Shown here in pieces: positions 12,716 to 23,640 of a DNA stretch of 64,000 nucleotides. The translations under genes and the position numbers were made by a program. Below the pieces are notes generated by a model. That model searched no databases and had not been told where the DNA came from. It worked only from the letters and a program-made list of their open reading frames with translations. How positions within the stretch are numbered: the first letter of the stretch is position 1; each line of letters opens with the position of its first letter. The stretch is from NCBI GenBank assembly GCA_947034895.1, contig OX344764.1, forward strand, positions 47,411,348-47,475,347, written 5' to 3'. Source of the stretch: Rhytidiadelphus loreus (lineage: Eukaryota; Streptophyta; Bryopsida; Hypnales; Hylocomiaceae).

Positions 12716-13105
12716 TATCCTGAGTCGTGTTGAAAAAGGCTGGGGGAGCCAGAAGAGCGGCACGAAACAGTCCGATTCGGGGCCGGAAAGGAGTGTTGAC
12801 CGGAAATCGTAATTTAGGGCTCCGACATGGAGGCGATGTATGGCCATTTGCTCGGTCACTTGCATATGAATGGCCATGTACGAAACCCAAGATGAAGATG
12901 AATCGATTGAATGGAGTATCCATCTTTAGATCTTTATTTATTTCAGGTTGGAAAAGTTGTCACATCAAAAAAAGTGGAGGTGGTTTGTAGGATCCATCAC
13001 AACTGTATCCTACATTGACATTAATTTTCAGTCACCACTACTTATTCTAGTCCTCCTATCTCATAGCTTGAATTATTGAAAACTTTTATGAGAATTTTTG
13101 CAATC
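12716..13105. other. GC-richer spacer, unassigned
   Basis: About 390 bases of mixed composition, with an unusually GC-rich stretch at 12740-12850. Open frames on both strands overlap here but show no domain. Possibly a gene fragment; I assign nothing. Confidence 0.3.
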
Positions 13106-13174
13106 TTAAGAGGAATTCAATCCAAGTAATTGGATGCCTTCGTCGTCCATCTCGTCGACATGAGGAACAAAAGT
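13106..13174 (-). pseudogene. Possible terminal exon fragment cut by the LINE
   Basis: On the minus strand this reads PTFVPHVDEMDDEGIQLLG and then a stop. Reconnecting it across the LINE through the 16-bp target duplication puts an intron-like acceptor (CTAAC...TTTGTAG, plus-strand 21099-21112) directly upstream. That would be the last exon of a host gene split by the insertion. The frame works through the junction, but I could not connect it convincingly to the exon-like pieces at 21.3-21.7 kb. Confidence 0.3.
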
Positions 13175-13190
13175 GGGGATGTGCAATGTG
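13175..13190. repeat. LINE target-site duplication, 3' side
   Basis: GGGGATGTGCAATGTG, identical over 16 bases to 21072-21087. It bounds the LINE on the side of its 3' end. Confidence 0.9.
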
Positions 13191-13547
13191 GGAGAAACCC
13201 GTTCGAGGGTAGAAACTTTACTCATAAAAAACGCCCGAAGGCAGTACACGCCCGAGGGCAGGGTGGAGGAAGAAATGCCAAAGGCGGGGTTGGGCCGAGG
13301 GCCCAGCAATAACACATCAAAGCGGGGTTGAGCCGGGACTGAGAAGGGGGGGGGAACACCCCTAGGGCGGGATTGAGAGAGCAGGTGGAACAGAGCGAGT
13401 TTACGCCCAGCAGGCGGGGATGAACGTGGGCACAAAGCAAAGTCAACGCTACACGACCCGATCTAACTCCCACAGAGCAGAGAACCGAAAGCAAAACAAA
13501 TAGGGCAAGCTAGAAAGAGACGAGAGCGGGGGAGAGGAGATTAGTCA
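13191..13547 (-). other. LINE 3' UTR
   Basis: GC-rich tail after the ORF2 stop. It holds several degenerate C(A/T)A.CCCCGC units and a run of ten G on the plus strand near 13347. It ends at the target duplication without an A-tail. Confidence 0.6.
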
Positions 13548-16500
13548 TTACTCATCCGCAATGTACCTATAAATTTGGCTAAAGGTCTCTTGAAGGTCAA
13601 GATCCACCTCAGATTTCGTAACTTGGGTCTCCTGGTAGTGAGGCTGGACGACGGTTTGGGGCTCGCCTTCTTGGGCTAGGTCTTGGATGATTTGCTGTAG
13701 AATGAGGCCCGCATGCTGAGATGCAAGCCTCCTCCTTTCACGTGTGGACGGGTCACTCTCCTGGTCGCTCCATTCGTTGTGGGGATCGTTGAAGTTGATG
13801 TTGTCCCTTGAATTCCCTCGATCATCTGTACAGCTCCTTGGGCTCATGTTGCTCGTGGTGTTTGAGACCTCTCCCTCCTCTCTTGTAAATGTCATCGACG
13901 GGCTGGGGGCCAAGCGGGGGATCTGCGGTCTCCTAGCTTGTGATCTCGATGGTCTCGAGGCGAGATCCTGTGGTAGGAGAGCATCATCGGGGAGGAAGTT
14001 CCATACCAGTTTGTCTTCAAAAGTACAGAAGGCCTGGGATGCAGTCCAGACGTCTTTGAATGCAGCGGTACGCTGAATGGCTGTTTGGGGAGCCTTCCAG
14101 ATATTCCTCCAGGATGCGATTCCGATTTGAATGAGCGTCCGCCAAGACCTATGGATTATTGTTCCCAAATGAAAGCTTTCATTTTTCATGACCTTGTTGC
14201 ATCGCTGGCACCAAATATTCCAGAGCAGAAGGCATCTGAGCAGATCCCATGGAGTTTCCTTGGTGACCCTGCATGTGTTGCTGTAGCAGAGTGTCGGGAT
14301 GCCTGCGTGCGATAATGTCGCTCCTTCTAAAATATCCTCCGGTGTGAAGTGTAACCTTGGTAGGTTGTGAGTGTCTCGTAGTTTGTTATACTGCTTCCAT
14401 GCTCGATGGACCTCTGGACAATCAATGAATAAATGACGAGCTGTTTCTATAGGGCCAGTTGAGCAGAGTTGGCATGACCCATCAATATTCATCCTTGCCA
14501 GCCAGCTGCCTATGGGCAATCCTTCATTGTGTAAGAGCCATTGAAACGAGCTCACCCGTCTTGGAAGCCACTGATGCCACATTCTGGCGTAAACTTGCTT
14601 GCGCTCCACATCCGTGCATCCCCTTGTCTTAAGCTTTGTCTCGTATTTGGATACTTGTACGCGGTTTTGTATCCCCACTCTATATCCTTTTTTAGTGTGG
14701 TACCCGAAGAGTGGTGTTGCCGTTGTGCTCCCCGTTGCTTTCCAGCTCCACTCCATTGGATCCCACTGGAGGTCTTGCACTCTGTGTGGGTGGTGCAGCC
14801 AAATCGAGTCTTGTGGTGTAATGGGACACTGGGGGTTGAAACTGATGAGCTCCTTCCGATTTCTGTGCTGCACTCGAACGTCCTGCATGCCTTGAGTGTG
14901 GAGATTCACCCTATCGGAACCGATGAAGTGTAGCTCTGATGAGGCGTCGTTGGTTTTGTAAATATCCACTGTACATGTGTCCCCCATTATGGCGTTTATG
15001 CGGTAAACGCATATTGGGGGCGGTTCGCCTTCGTGTACCTGTTCGTTTGGCATTATCCAGTTGCCGGCCTTCATGCAGTTTCCTTGACTCGGATTTTTGG
15101 GGATGTAGTCGATAATTTCCTGCCGTAGCTGATTGGTCTTCTATGATCGAGTGATGCGAAGCAATTCCAGGGCTGATTTCCAGTCTTGCTCCTCCACGCT
15201 CCAAATGTGTTTGATGAGGTGCAGTCCCTTTGTAGCCCAATTTGAGAACCTGTTCCCCTGTTGCAATCCTAATGGTACTCCCTCTGTGTCCGTTATTCAA
15301 GCATTGCCAAATAATGGTTGCCTCATTATTTCGTGCCATGTTTGTGGCTCCATTTGGGTGATGCCAGCTCGTATGTTGCACCAGGAGATCCAAATCGCCC
15401 CCCAAAGCGTCGATCCACCTCTCTTGATCTAGGTTCCTGTCATCAACCAATTTCTGCTGGGAGGCCAATTTCCTGCTCCTGCCGGCCGAATTGTGTTGAC
15501 CCTGTGTTGTAGTAGGGCTCGCCATGCTCCATCCCCCTCCTGAAGCCCTCTGATTAAAAATTTAACTAGTAAGGCTTGTGTTTGTGTGATAGGGTCAATA
15601 ATTTTTAAGCCTCCAAGCGCTAGGGGCGTTAATGTCGCCCCCCATGCAACTCTGGCGCGCGTCCTTCCTTCTTTACGTCCCGACCACAAGTAGTCACGGA
15701 CTAGACCCTGCGCTATTCCTAGTGTCTTGAGTCCGATATCAGTGGTTGATGCCAAGTACCATAGTGACGCTAGTATCACTTGGTTGGCCACGAGCAACCT
15801 TCCTGCTTGGGATAAAGATTTGGCGCTCCAGTAGATTAGTGCGTCCCTCACTAATGTCAGAATCTTCTCGTTTCTCACCTTCTGTGGGACCCTAAATCCC
15901 ATGGGTACGCCTAAATAACGACAACTTTGGCCTGTGAGGAGCCAATCGGCGCCTAGTTCTTCCTCCCAGGTCCATGATCTCTGCTTCAGCGAAGCCCAGA
16001 TTAGAAAGGTTTTTCGCCAGTTTACTTTACTCCCTAACGCCTTGCAGTAAAGAGCAATGACGCGCATGGCTCGATCTAAATTGTCCTTAGTACCGTAGAG
16101 AGAGAGGGACGTATCGTCCGCGAAAAGCATCTCCACGCTTGTTTTCCCATTCGGCAGCTTTAGCCCTTGGATCCCATATTGCGGATCCTGCATCATGTAT
16201 CCTAGCACATCAGCAACTAGGAGATACATATATGGTGCCGTGGGCAGCCTTGATGCACCGCTCGGCCAAGAGAAAATGCCTCACTGGCTTCTCCATTCAC
16301 TACAACTGTTGAGGCTGCCCCTTGATAAAGCGAAGCAATCCAGTTTATGAATGTCTCATCGAAGCCAAGCTTAGACATAACTGCTCGAAGAAAGGTCCAG
16401 CTGACTCGATTGAAAGCCTTTTCATAATCAAGAAGCATGAGAACTAAGTCCTGTTTCGATTCCACTGCCCATTCCATTGATTCTTTAGCTGCGAAGATAT

Positions 16501-18286
16501 TATCCAATATGCTGCGCCCGGGAACGAAGCCAGTCTGGGATGGGCGGATGATGGACGGGAGTAGGGGTTTTAGCCTAGATGCGATGAGCTTTGCCTGGAC
16601 TTTATACGCTGTATTCAACAATGTGATAGGTCAGTAGTTAGACACTTGTTGGATGTTCCCTGGCTTGGGAATCAATACCACTTTCCCCCTCTTGATGGTG
16701 CTATGTAATTGCCCTGTGGCCTTCATTTCTTTGGCAAGCTCGGCCAGGCTGGAGCTGGTGAGATCTGAAAATTCATGAAAGAACTCAGTTGGGAGCCTGT
16801 CCTCCCCTGGGGCTTTGTGGGACGGTAGCTGCTGGATAGCTTGTTTGATTTCTTCTTGGGTTACATCCTTCATAAGCTCCCGATTATGCTCGCTAGTGAT
16901 AATGGTGGACACGCTTGCCAAGCATCTGTCCCGTGCGATCACGTTGGCCTCTACTTCGTCATCCTGTTTGTATAAGTCTGTGTAGTATGACATCATAGCC
17001 CGCCGAATTGCTTGGGGATCGCTCGTTCTGCCTTCGTCCGTGTGTAGTTCCTTGATATGGTTTCGTGATCTGTGAGGCGAGTGAAACTCAAAAAATTCAC
17101 GAGAACATGTGTCCCCTACCGTGTTCCAGCGTAGGTCCATCTCCGTCTTCCATCAGTCTTATTGCTCCATTCTTAACTGATGCAACACTTGTTGGACTTG
17201 ACTTAGTGCCTGCCGAGCTTGTTGGTCGTTCCAGTTTTGTTGTAGGGCTAATTCTGCTTCCGTGACCGCCTTGAACTGCTCCTTGTACGTGGCCTTTTTT
17301 GCTAAAGCATCCCTTCGCTTGTTGAGGTCGCTACATCTCATCGTGAATTTGATGGCCTCGGCAATCCTGTCTGACCATGTGCCTGTAAGGTTTTCTTTCA
17401 AGCCCTCAGACCAGGCAGCTTGGAGTCTTGCATGTCCCTCTGGAGTCTGTAGCAGAGGTTTGTGAAATACCGCTTTGTTCTTTGGTAGCCGGACCACCTT
17501 ATTGATGAGGCAGTGTACAGGGGCGTGGTCTGAAATATTTGCCAGGGTGGGCCATGCTGCCGTGCTTCCCCCTAGGGCATGTATCCCTTGGCTCGCATAG
17601 AAGCGGTCAATTCGTGAAAAAATGGGTCCTTCTTTGTTGGATCCTTGCCATGTGAAATGCTTGGGTGTCATTTTGTGAAAGTCATCCGAGTTGTATATGT
17701 CCGTGAGGCCGTGCTCCATCATCAACGTGCTCCATGCTACTCTCTCTATCCTTGTGATGGTTGAACCTGTAAAAGTTGTTGACCTGTCGGCTTCTTCTTC
17801 CACCATATTCCAATCACCTCCCCAGATCCAGTCCGCTTGAGGTAGGTCAGCTTGGGCTAACTTCCGCCACATCCGAGCCCTAGCTAGTGGCTGATTGTAT
17901 CCGTAAATGTTAACAAACCCAATCGTGATTGTAGGTGAGAATTTGAACGTGATAAACTGGGCTCTACTACTTACTAAGATCCCGTGGTCCTGTATAAACG
18001 GGACTAATCGCTCTGCTACCATGATTCCCGTCCCCCCGTTGTATTTGCCTGTAGCTCCGGAGTACTTGGATTCGTTCCAAAAGGCTCTCCCGCCCTTGAA
18101 TTGAAGCTGAGTTGTACTGTGTATACAGTCTCGCAGCCCCATATGTACTTCCTGTAGAAGTAACAAATCCGGCTTTGGGTCTACGTTCCGTATGTAGTTT
18201 CTTATGTCACATCTTTTTCGGGCTCCCTGATTCCCTTGTCCGAGACTTCGAACATTATAGGTGAGGCTGGTTATTGGTGTCATCAT
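13548..18286 (-). pseudogene. LINE ORF2: APE endonuclease-RT-zf-RVT, broken
   Basis: The frame opens at ATG 18286, whose ATGA overlaps the ORF1 stop. Residues 1-235 are an APE-type endonuclease (LTYNVRSLG, LLLQEVH, GGDWNM, SRIDRFYAS, ISDHAPVHC). The reverse transcriptase follows (HKAPGEDRLPTEFF, VVLIPKPG, RPSQTGFVPGRSILDNI, then catalytic FADD near 16120). A zf-RVT Cys/His domain lies at about 14540-14410, and about 250 further residues have no recognised domain. In life the protein nicks DNA and primes reverse transcription of the element RNA. Here it is interrupted by TAA 17159-17161, TGA 17153-17155, TGA 16631-16633, a 1-base deletion near 16240, TAG 15429-15431, TGA 15297-15299 and TAG 15141-15143. 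Confidence 0.9.
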
Positions 18287-20811
18287 AGCTCAAAGTTCAG
18301 AGCTTCGGTGAACTGGCCTTGCGCCCGCTCTTCTGCATGGTCTTTAGTGAGTTGTTCTTCTGTGAAGACCTCCGTGTGGATGGAGTGATTGTGGCCTTTG
18401 GTCTTCTTTCGCGGCGGCTTAATCGGCGAAGCTCCCGTCTCCATTACTCCACTGTGAATGAGCTCTTCCGTGTATGTCTCGTTTAATTCATAGTATAGTA
18501 AGGCGCCTTTTTGAACTTGCTCCGCCATTTTCTCCAGGGGTCCCGACACCTTGAGCCACGCATAATTCGTTGGGCATTGAACTTTTATGTCATCCTGGCC
18601 TATTTCCACGTATGGCAGAAGTAAACAGCACTCCTGCTTCACGCTCCACGTGTAAAACCAAGTCGCATCTATCCAAGATCTCAGGGGGTTGTATTTGGTT
18701 GCATGCAGCATAACCGCCGTAAGTTCCTCTGTTGTCTGATCAATTATGTGTCCCTTGGTCCGGTGTGTGCTCCAGCTGTCTGTAGTGCCATGGTAGGATA
18801 TTGTTACTACTCTAACTGCCTGCCTTTTGACCGTCGCCACGTCGGCAAGGTAGTATGAGACATACCCCTTGTATCCATGCCGGGGGCTTGGGACCCTGCA
18901 TACAAAGATCGGGAGAACTTTGCAGCTGCCTGAATTGGTCGAACACGAGATGGGGATTGACAATGCTTGGAAGAATTCATCTGGCATTTTGCGTTTCTGA
19001 TAGTCGACGCTGGATATCGAGCGATGCTTGGTGATTGGTATCCCTAGCTGAAGAAGTTTCTTCTTTTTCTTGCTTCTGCACTCTTGCCAAACGAAACTGT
19101 CTACTTCATCTTCTGAGTGGGCATCCTCTGGGTGGGAGTCTGCTTTTAGACTGGAGGGGGCTCCTTCTTTCTTGCGAAGGTCTGCTGACGGAGTCCGGTT
19201 TGATGCTTGGCCGTGGTATTGACTTTCGCAGGCAGAATAGTTAACTGTGTGATATACTTCGAGATCCAGAAGGCCGGCTGCATCGTGGGTTGGTGTTGGT
19301 GATCCTTGATCGCCAATGTGTCTGACCTCCATCGGCAGTGACCTGTCTGGCCCATTGGAGAAATTTTCTAAGCCCAGATCGACATCTTCCGCGCTCCACA
19401 CTCGTGTTTGAAGCGTAGTGGGTGGAGCTGTTTCCGCTGCTTGTCTGGATCTGCCTTCAGTTTGGCTAGCCTGTCTCTTCTCTTCTGTCTTGCCACTGAC
19501 TTGGTGGTCCGCTTTCTTCGGGGAAGAGACAGCTGCTCTATCTGGGACCTCCCTTGTTATTTGTACTGATGGGATACTTTCCACTTGTTTGTCGCTTCTT
19601 CTAATCCATTGGGGGGTCGGTGTTGCTGTCCGATGTTGAGGTTGGGCCTACAAATTTATGTTCTTGCTCCAGGTTCCTTTCATTGGTCTTCTTGCGTCTT
19701 CCTTCGGCTCGTGTGCAACCCTGTCTGGAGGTTGGGTCTTGTCTGCTGCTTCTTGGTGTCGTCTGGCCCCTTCCTGATTCCCTCCTTTCGGTTCTTGTGA
19801 CCTTACTCTCTCGGGAGTATTCTTCGTGGCCGCCACTGTATTCTGCTTTGTGGGCCTTGCGGTGGTGGCTTGATATGTCCATCCATCTTTGTGATTCTTT
19901 GGCTTATCGCAGTGTTTTGCTAAATGGCCAAACTTCCTACATCTCCTACATTGGTCTGGTAAGCCACTGAATAGCAGCCCATGTTCCGTTTGTTCTCCTT
20001 CTTTCTCCCCTGGAATGACTATGGACGTAGGTAGATCGTGAATGTTCCCTCTCAAGATTTTCACTCTGTATCCGGCCGTCTTGGCCTTGTATGACTCTAG
20101 GGTTTCGACTTTCAGAACTTGCCCTAGTTTAGCTGCTAAGATCGGGAGACACACTACATTACGTAGGTGTTTTCCAAGGCCCAAGATCTGAATCCAAACT
20201 AGATATCGTAAGTCTGCTGTTGTCTCTACTTGTTCAGAGGAGAACCGGGGGGACCATTTAGCCAGAATGACCTCGCTTGTTCCCATGAAGTATTTCCCAT
20301 CGAGGGCGTGTAAGCTGCATGTTGGGGAAGTGAAGGTAGCTTCGAAATAACCATTCCCCAGCAGTACTATTCCTTCTAGCGAGTTGTGCAGCGTTTCTAT
20401 GGCCCAAGAATTGATATCCCTGAATGACGGAGATCTACCAACTACTTGTCCTATCACAGTTACATTCCTTGCCGCGTCTCTGTAAGTTTGGATTATGCTG
20501 CGCTCTTCCTCAGTGAACTCTACTATCAATCGCTCAACTTGACTAGTCTGTCCGGCATCTACTCCCTCAGTAGCGCGTACCTTGGTGAGTGGTGCATTGA
20601 CATAGCTACCTTGCTGACTTGTTTCTTCCTCGGGCAGTGCTCCAGCGATTGCAGTAGGCGTGGCATCGCTGGCGTGAAGATTGAGGTCCGGCAGCGTCTG
20701 CATCTGTCCCCCACCTTGCCGCACGTCCTCGCCATTACTGCTACCGCTCCGTGCTAGCATTTGAACGTCCTCTCGTCCAGGCGTTACACGTTTTTCCTGC
20801 CTTCCTTCCAT
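18283..20811 (-). pseudogene. LINE ORF1: DUF4283 + CCHC gag-like protein, one stop
   Basis: One frame of about 842 codons from ATG 20811 to the stop at 18283, broken only by TAG at 19648-19650. The N-terminal third matches the DUF4283 type of plant L1 ORF1 (WIQILGLGKHLRNV, LGQVLKVETLESYKAKTAG). It is followed by a zinc knuckle, CRRCRKFGHLAKHC, in the C-X2-C-X4-H-X4-C pattern. The protein is expected to coat the element RNA. Near 19600-19670 a neighbouring frame also looks coding (KFVGPTSTSDSNTDPP), so two compensating frameshifts there are an alternative to a simple stop. The end overlaps the ORF2 start. Confidence 0.88.
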
Positions 20812-21071
20812 AATTGCTTCGTGCGAGTTTGCTTTGGATTGAAGATGAAAAAGTCTTACACAAGACAGTGGTCTAAGTATCTAAGCGTACTGTATCTTGC
20901 ATTATCGTGGCATCCAAGAAAACCCTAACCCTAATCCGCCGCTTCCGCTGCGTCTCCCGCGACTCTCATCGAGCCCCCGTTACAAATCCTTTTGGGAATA
21001 AGGACCCACTATCCAAATCTTCTCGCTCGTAGATCGACTTTTTTCTACAAGTCGTGGCAAAACCTCAGACC
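20812..21071 (-). promoter_or_regulatory. LINE 5' UTR with telo-box
   Basis: The 260 bases before ORF1 should hold the internal promoter. Plus-strand 20922-20937 reads AACCCTAACCCTAA, a doubled telo-box-like motif of the kind found in promoters of plant growth and translation genes. It is too short for a telomeric tract. A role in transcription of the element is inferred. Confidence 0.45.
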
Positions 21072-21087
21072 GGGGATGTGCAATGTG
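21072..21087. repeat. LINE target-site duplication, 5' side
   Basis: GGGGATGTGCAATGTG, identical to 13175-13190. Confidence 0.9.
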
Positions 21088-21348
21088 ATGCACCATCTAC
21101 AAACCGTTAGTCACTCTCAAAATGACCTCAAAATTCATTCTCTGTAACTGTCCTTTTCATCTTTGACGTCAATGTCCAAATACAATATCCGGTTTCTTTA
21201 GAATTGAGTTTTCAATTATAGAAAGTGTTGAACTCCTGCAAGATAGAGACAGGAAAAGACCAATGAATTTACAGAGAACTGTTGTACAGTAGCCACAATG
21301 ACTGATTAGAAACTACCACTTAGAGACCATTACACAAATAAGACTCAT
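21088..21348 (-). other. Possible intron and acceptor of a disrupted host gene
   Basis: On the minus strand a pyrimidine-rich TCTTGCAG near 21237 and CTAAC...TTTGTAG at 21112-21099 resemble splice acceptors. The second leads straight into the target duplication and, beyond the LINE, into 13174-13106. No continuous gene model could be closed. Confidence 0.25.
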
Positions 21349-21700
21349 GTACTCAACTAAGCTATCATGGGTACGAGCTTTGACACAGGTTCTCGGTCCA
21401 CTTCCGATGACCGACACCGAAAGAGTTGGGTCGTCCCACTCCGTTACCCGCCTGGTGAACATCCATGCCTACAAAAACAACACTGGAATTAGGACACCAT
21501 CGGGAACTCTTCTAGTTCACGCCGCGCGGCCTGAAGTCACAATAAAATCAAGAGTTCTAATCAACCCCTCCGTCAGAAAATCAAGAATAGTCGAGAAGAT
21601 TCACGGATTATCACGAGCACACTCACCGGCGGTGTCGCCCATAGCGAAGTAGCGGAGCTCACTTCCCCCTCGCCATCGCCCGCAAGTCCGTCACCGTCCT
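21349..21700 (-). pseudogene. Possible 5' exons of a disrupted gene
   Basis: A GC-rich minus-strand segment. ATG near 21643 opens MGDTA and meets a strong donor (GTGAGT) near 21628. After about 150 bases of intron-like DNA, TTTTTGTAG leads into an exon reading MDVHQAGNGVGRPNSFGVG in frame, which stops after about 35 residues. I do not recognise the protein. It could be the start of the gene whose last exon the LINE hit, or an unrelated relic. Confidence 0.25.
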
Positions 21701-22179
21701 AGGAGCCCACTCCCTCCGAGAGATTCACTCGCCTCTTGTATCCAGAGTTACTTCCGCAATTTCCCCTCCAGCTTGCCCCGCTTGCACTCGAGCCTCGATG
21801 TCCACACAGGGACCACTGGACGAGCAACTCGGCGACGACGAGCAACATGGGTGCGGACGCAGTCGAATCCAATGCAGCCAAACAATTTTGGTATTTTTGA
21901 TTTATTGACGAAGTGGCGTACATCGCCGCACGCAACTATCCTCTACAGAATAGCGGTACTTAACTTTGTACAAATGTTGTCATCTGGCAAGCTCTGAATA
22001 AAGTTATAAAAGGTTCCAGAAAGATCCCAGACGTTGCGATTGGCGAGGGCCGGGGTTATCCGACAGGAGTTCCGCATGTTTTCTAAAACCGACACGGAAA
22101 ACCAGCGTCCGCTCTGCTCACTTGGCCTGCCACGGGAAAATGTCAAAGCGGAGTATCGCCATTTTAACGAAATTGACGT
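21701..22179. other. GC-richer spacer, unassigned
   Basis: Balanced composition, plausibly an old promoter or leader of the putative gene just below it. No recognisable domain in any frame. Confidence 0.3.
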
Positions 22180-22360
22180 TCCTTCAAGAAGAACGATCCT
22201 GCGGAAATTTGGAGCAAGCTCTCTGTGCAGTAAGTTGATTTGTGGCTACTCGGTTTTGCACATTCGTACGATATAAGCTACAGTCGGACCTCAATAATGG
22301 ATAAACTAAATCATCTACTGTATGGTAGTTACGTCTTTGTTACTCCCTGGAAAATTACAA
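22180..22360. repeat. Dispersed repeat, copy B, with pogo-like tip
   Basis: Partner of 12335-12535. It carries TACAGTCGGACCTCAATAAT. A third, shorter piece (GTGCACATTCATACGAT.TGAGCTACA) follows at 22398-22430. The two main copies lie either side of the LINE, 9.8 kb apart. Confidence 0.5.
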
Positions 22361-23399
22361 AAGAGATTGTTAAGTGAACATTTGTCATTCACAAATGTTG
22401 TGCACATTCATACGATCTGAGCTACACCATGTTCGACGTACCAATAGATATTTTCTTATTTTTGGAAATTTTCTCATTTCCTCTCTGGTTGATTTCAGCA
22501 GTTTTTCTTGGCAATTATGAAATGTTGTCCTCCTACCCTGCCCCTGTATCCAAAGAGTCAGCTTCATGAAACACCTCCTATGCAAAGCTCCGCTCCTGTT
22601 ACACCGACTTGGATGTATTGCAGATCAATGGACTAAGACTTGGAAGTCAGTGATGGAATTTAGTAAGGAAACCTTGGCACCAAGTTTTGCAATTCTCAAC
22701 GATTGCTTCAGTGACATCACCATTGAAACTAGTATAGAACCCACGCTCTCGTAAGCTGGACAATGGCTTTGGTTAAATCTTGAGAACAGGTTTCCAATAG
22801 TTCCCTTCCTCACGGCAACCAATTCAGAACTGTAATTCAAAAGTTGTGGTAAATTGTGAGCTTGCTAATAACCTCTTCTTATGTTCAATAGAATTCTCCT
22901 TATTTTTGTTCATTTCGTAAGTCAACGATTTCGGTGTTTCTTACACGTTTCGGTCTGTTGATTCACAACGTGGACAACGTGGACACTAATAGCAAGAGCA
23001 GTTCATACATAGCCATAAGAACAACAAAAAATGCTGCTGTACTTCGAATTAAGCTTTCAACACGTCATTGATGGAAGAGGGAAAAAAGTTTTCACTCCCC
23101 TCGTGAACACGGTTCCTTCTATACACGTCTGTAAGAAAAAACTAAGAAATCTACTGTGACTCAAAATCTATCATTTAAACTCTGCATCACCGTCTCACTA
23201 TTGTAAAACTTGGCGGCCATAGTCAGGCCAAGCTCAAGCTCAAGAGATAGTGATTACTAGGACTAAGAACCTGCTGTCAATACCAGAACTTAAGTTTCCG
23301 TCGCCACCGATTCAGATCACTGACATAATACTGTACACTAAACAAAATTAATGCAAGTGGATCTCTTCACATGGATCTCATTCATTCCTCATGTGCAGA
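22361..23399. other. Spacer downstream of the HNH/SANT gene
   Basis: No closed gene model. Open frames at 22566-22754 and on the opposite strand are short and lack domains. Part may be 3' UTR of the large minus-strand gene or remnants of older exons. Confidence 0.35.
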
Positions 23400-23640
23400 T
23401 GGCTGCTTCAATTCTCTTTCAACTTGCTTGAATCTCCTTTCTTCGTAGATTTCTCCCACCCTTGAAACCCAGTAAATTTGATAAACACACGTTTCTTATA
23501 GAACTCTTCAAAATCAGGTGACACTCTTCGTTCATTCCACAAATGTAGCCTGTGCAGCTGGCTTCTCATGCAATTTGCTAGAATCTCCTTTCTTCGTAGA
23601 TTTCTTCCACCCAACAAACCTTGCAACTTTGATGGACACC
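23400..23640 (-). repeat. Tandem duplication at the 3' end of the HNH/SANT gene
   Basis: About 85 bases are present twice: 23540-23640, inside the last exon, and 23405-23500, after the stop. Both encode a ...KKRV.IK...F.GW(K/E)KSTKKGDSSKL block on the minus strand. The downstream copy follows the stop at 23532 and would be read only if that stop were lost or bypassed. Confidence 0.6.

Larger units (their letters stand above)
13191..21071 (-). mobile_element. Full-length plant L1-type LINE, 7.88 kb
   Basis: A non-LTR retrotransposon between perfect 16-bp target duplications. In element order it has a 5' UTR of 260 bases, ORF1 (gag-like), ORF2 (endonuclease, reverse transcriptase, zinc-binding domain) and a 357-base 3' UTR. 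Intact duplications and both termini indicate a complete insertion. Seven in-frame stops and one frameshift show that it is dead. No LTRs and no RNase H domain were seen. Unusually, the 3' end has no poly(A) tract: the UTR runs to GGGTTTCTCC and stops at the duplication. It is richer in GC than the AT-rich flanks of the wider window. Confidence 0.93.

Noticed and set aside
13744..14933. Several plus-strand open frames
   Set aside because: They are antisense to LINE ORF2, whose minus-strand frame carries the recognisable domains.
14911..15525. A 204-codon minus-strand frame within the LINE
   Set aside because: The ORF2 frame continues through the same bases in another register with protein-like sequence broken only by stops; this frame is a shadow.
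20922..20937. Telomeric tract at the LINE 5' end
   Set aside because: Only two units; better explained as a promoter motif.
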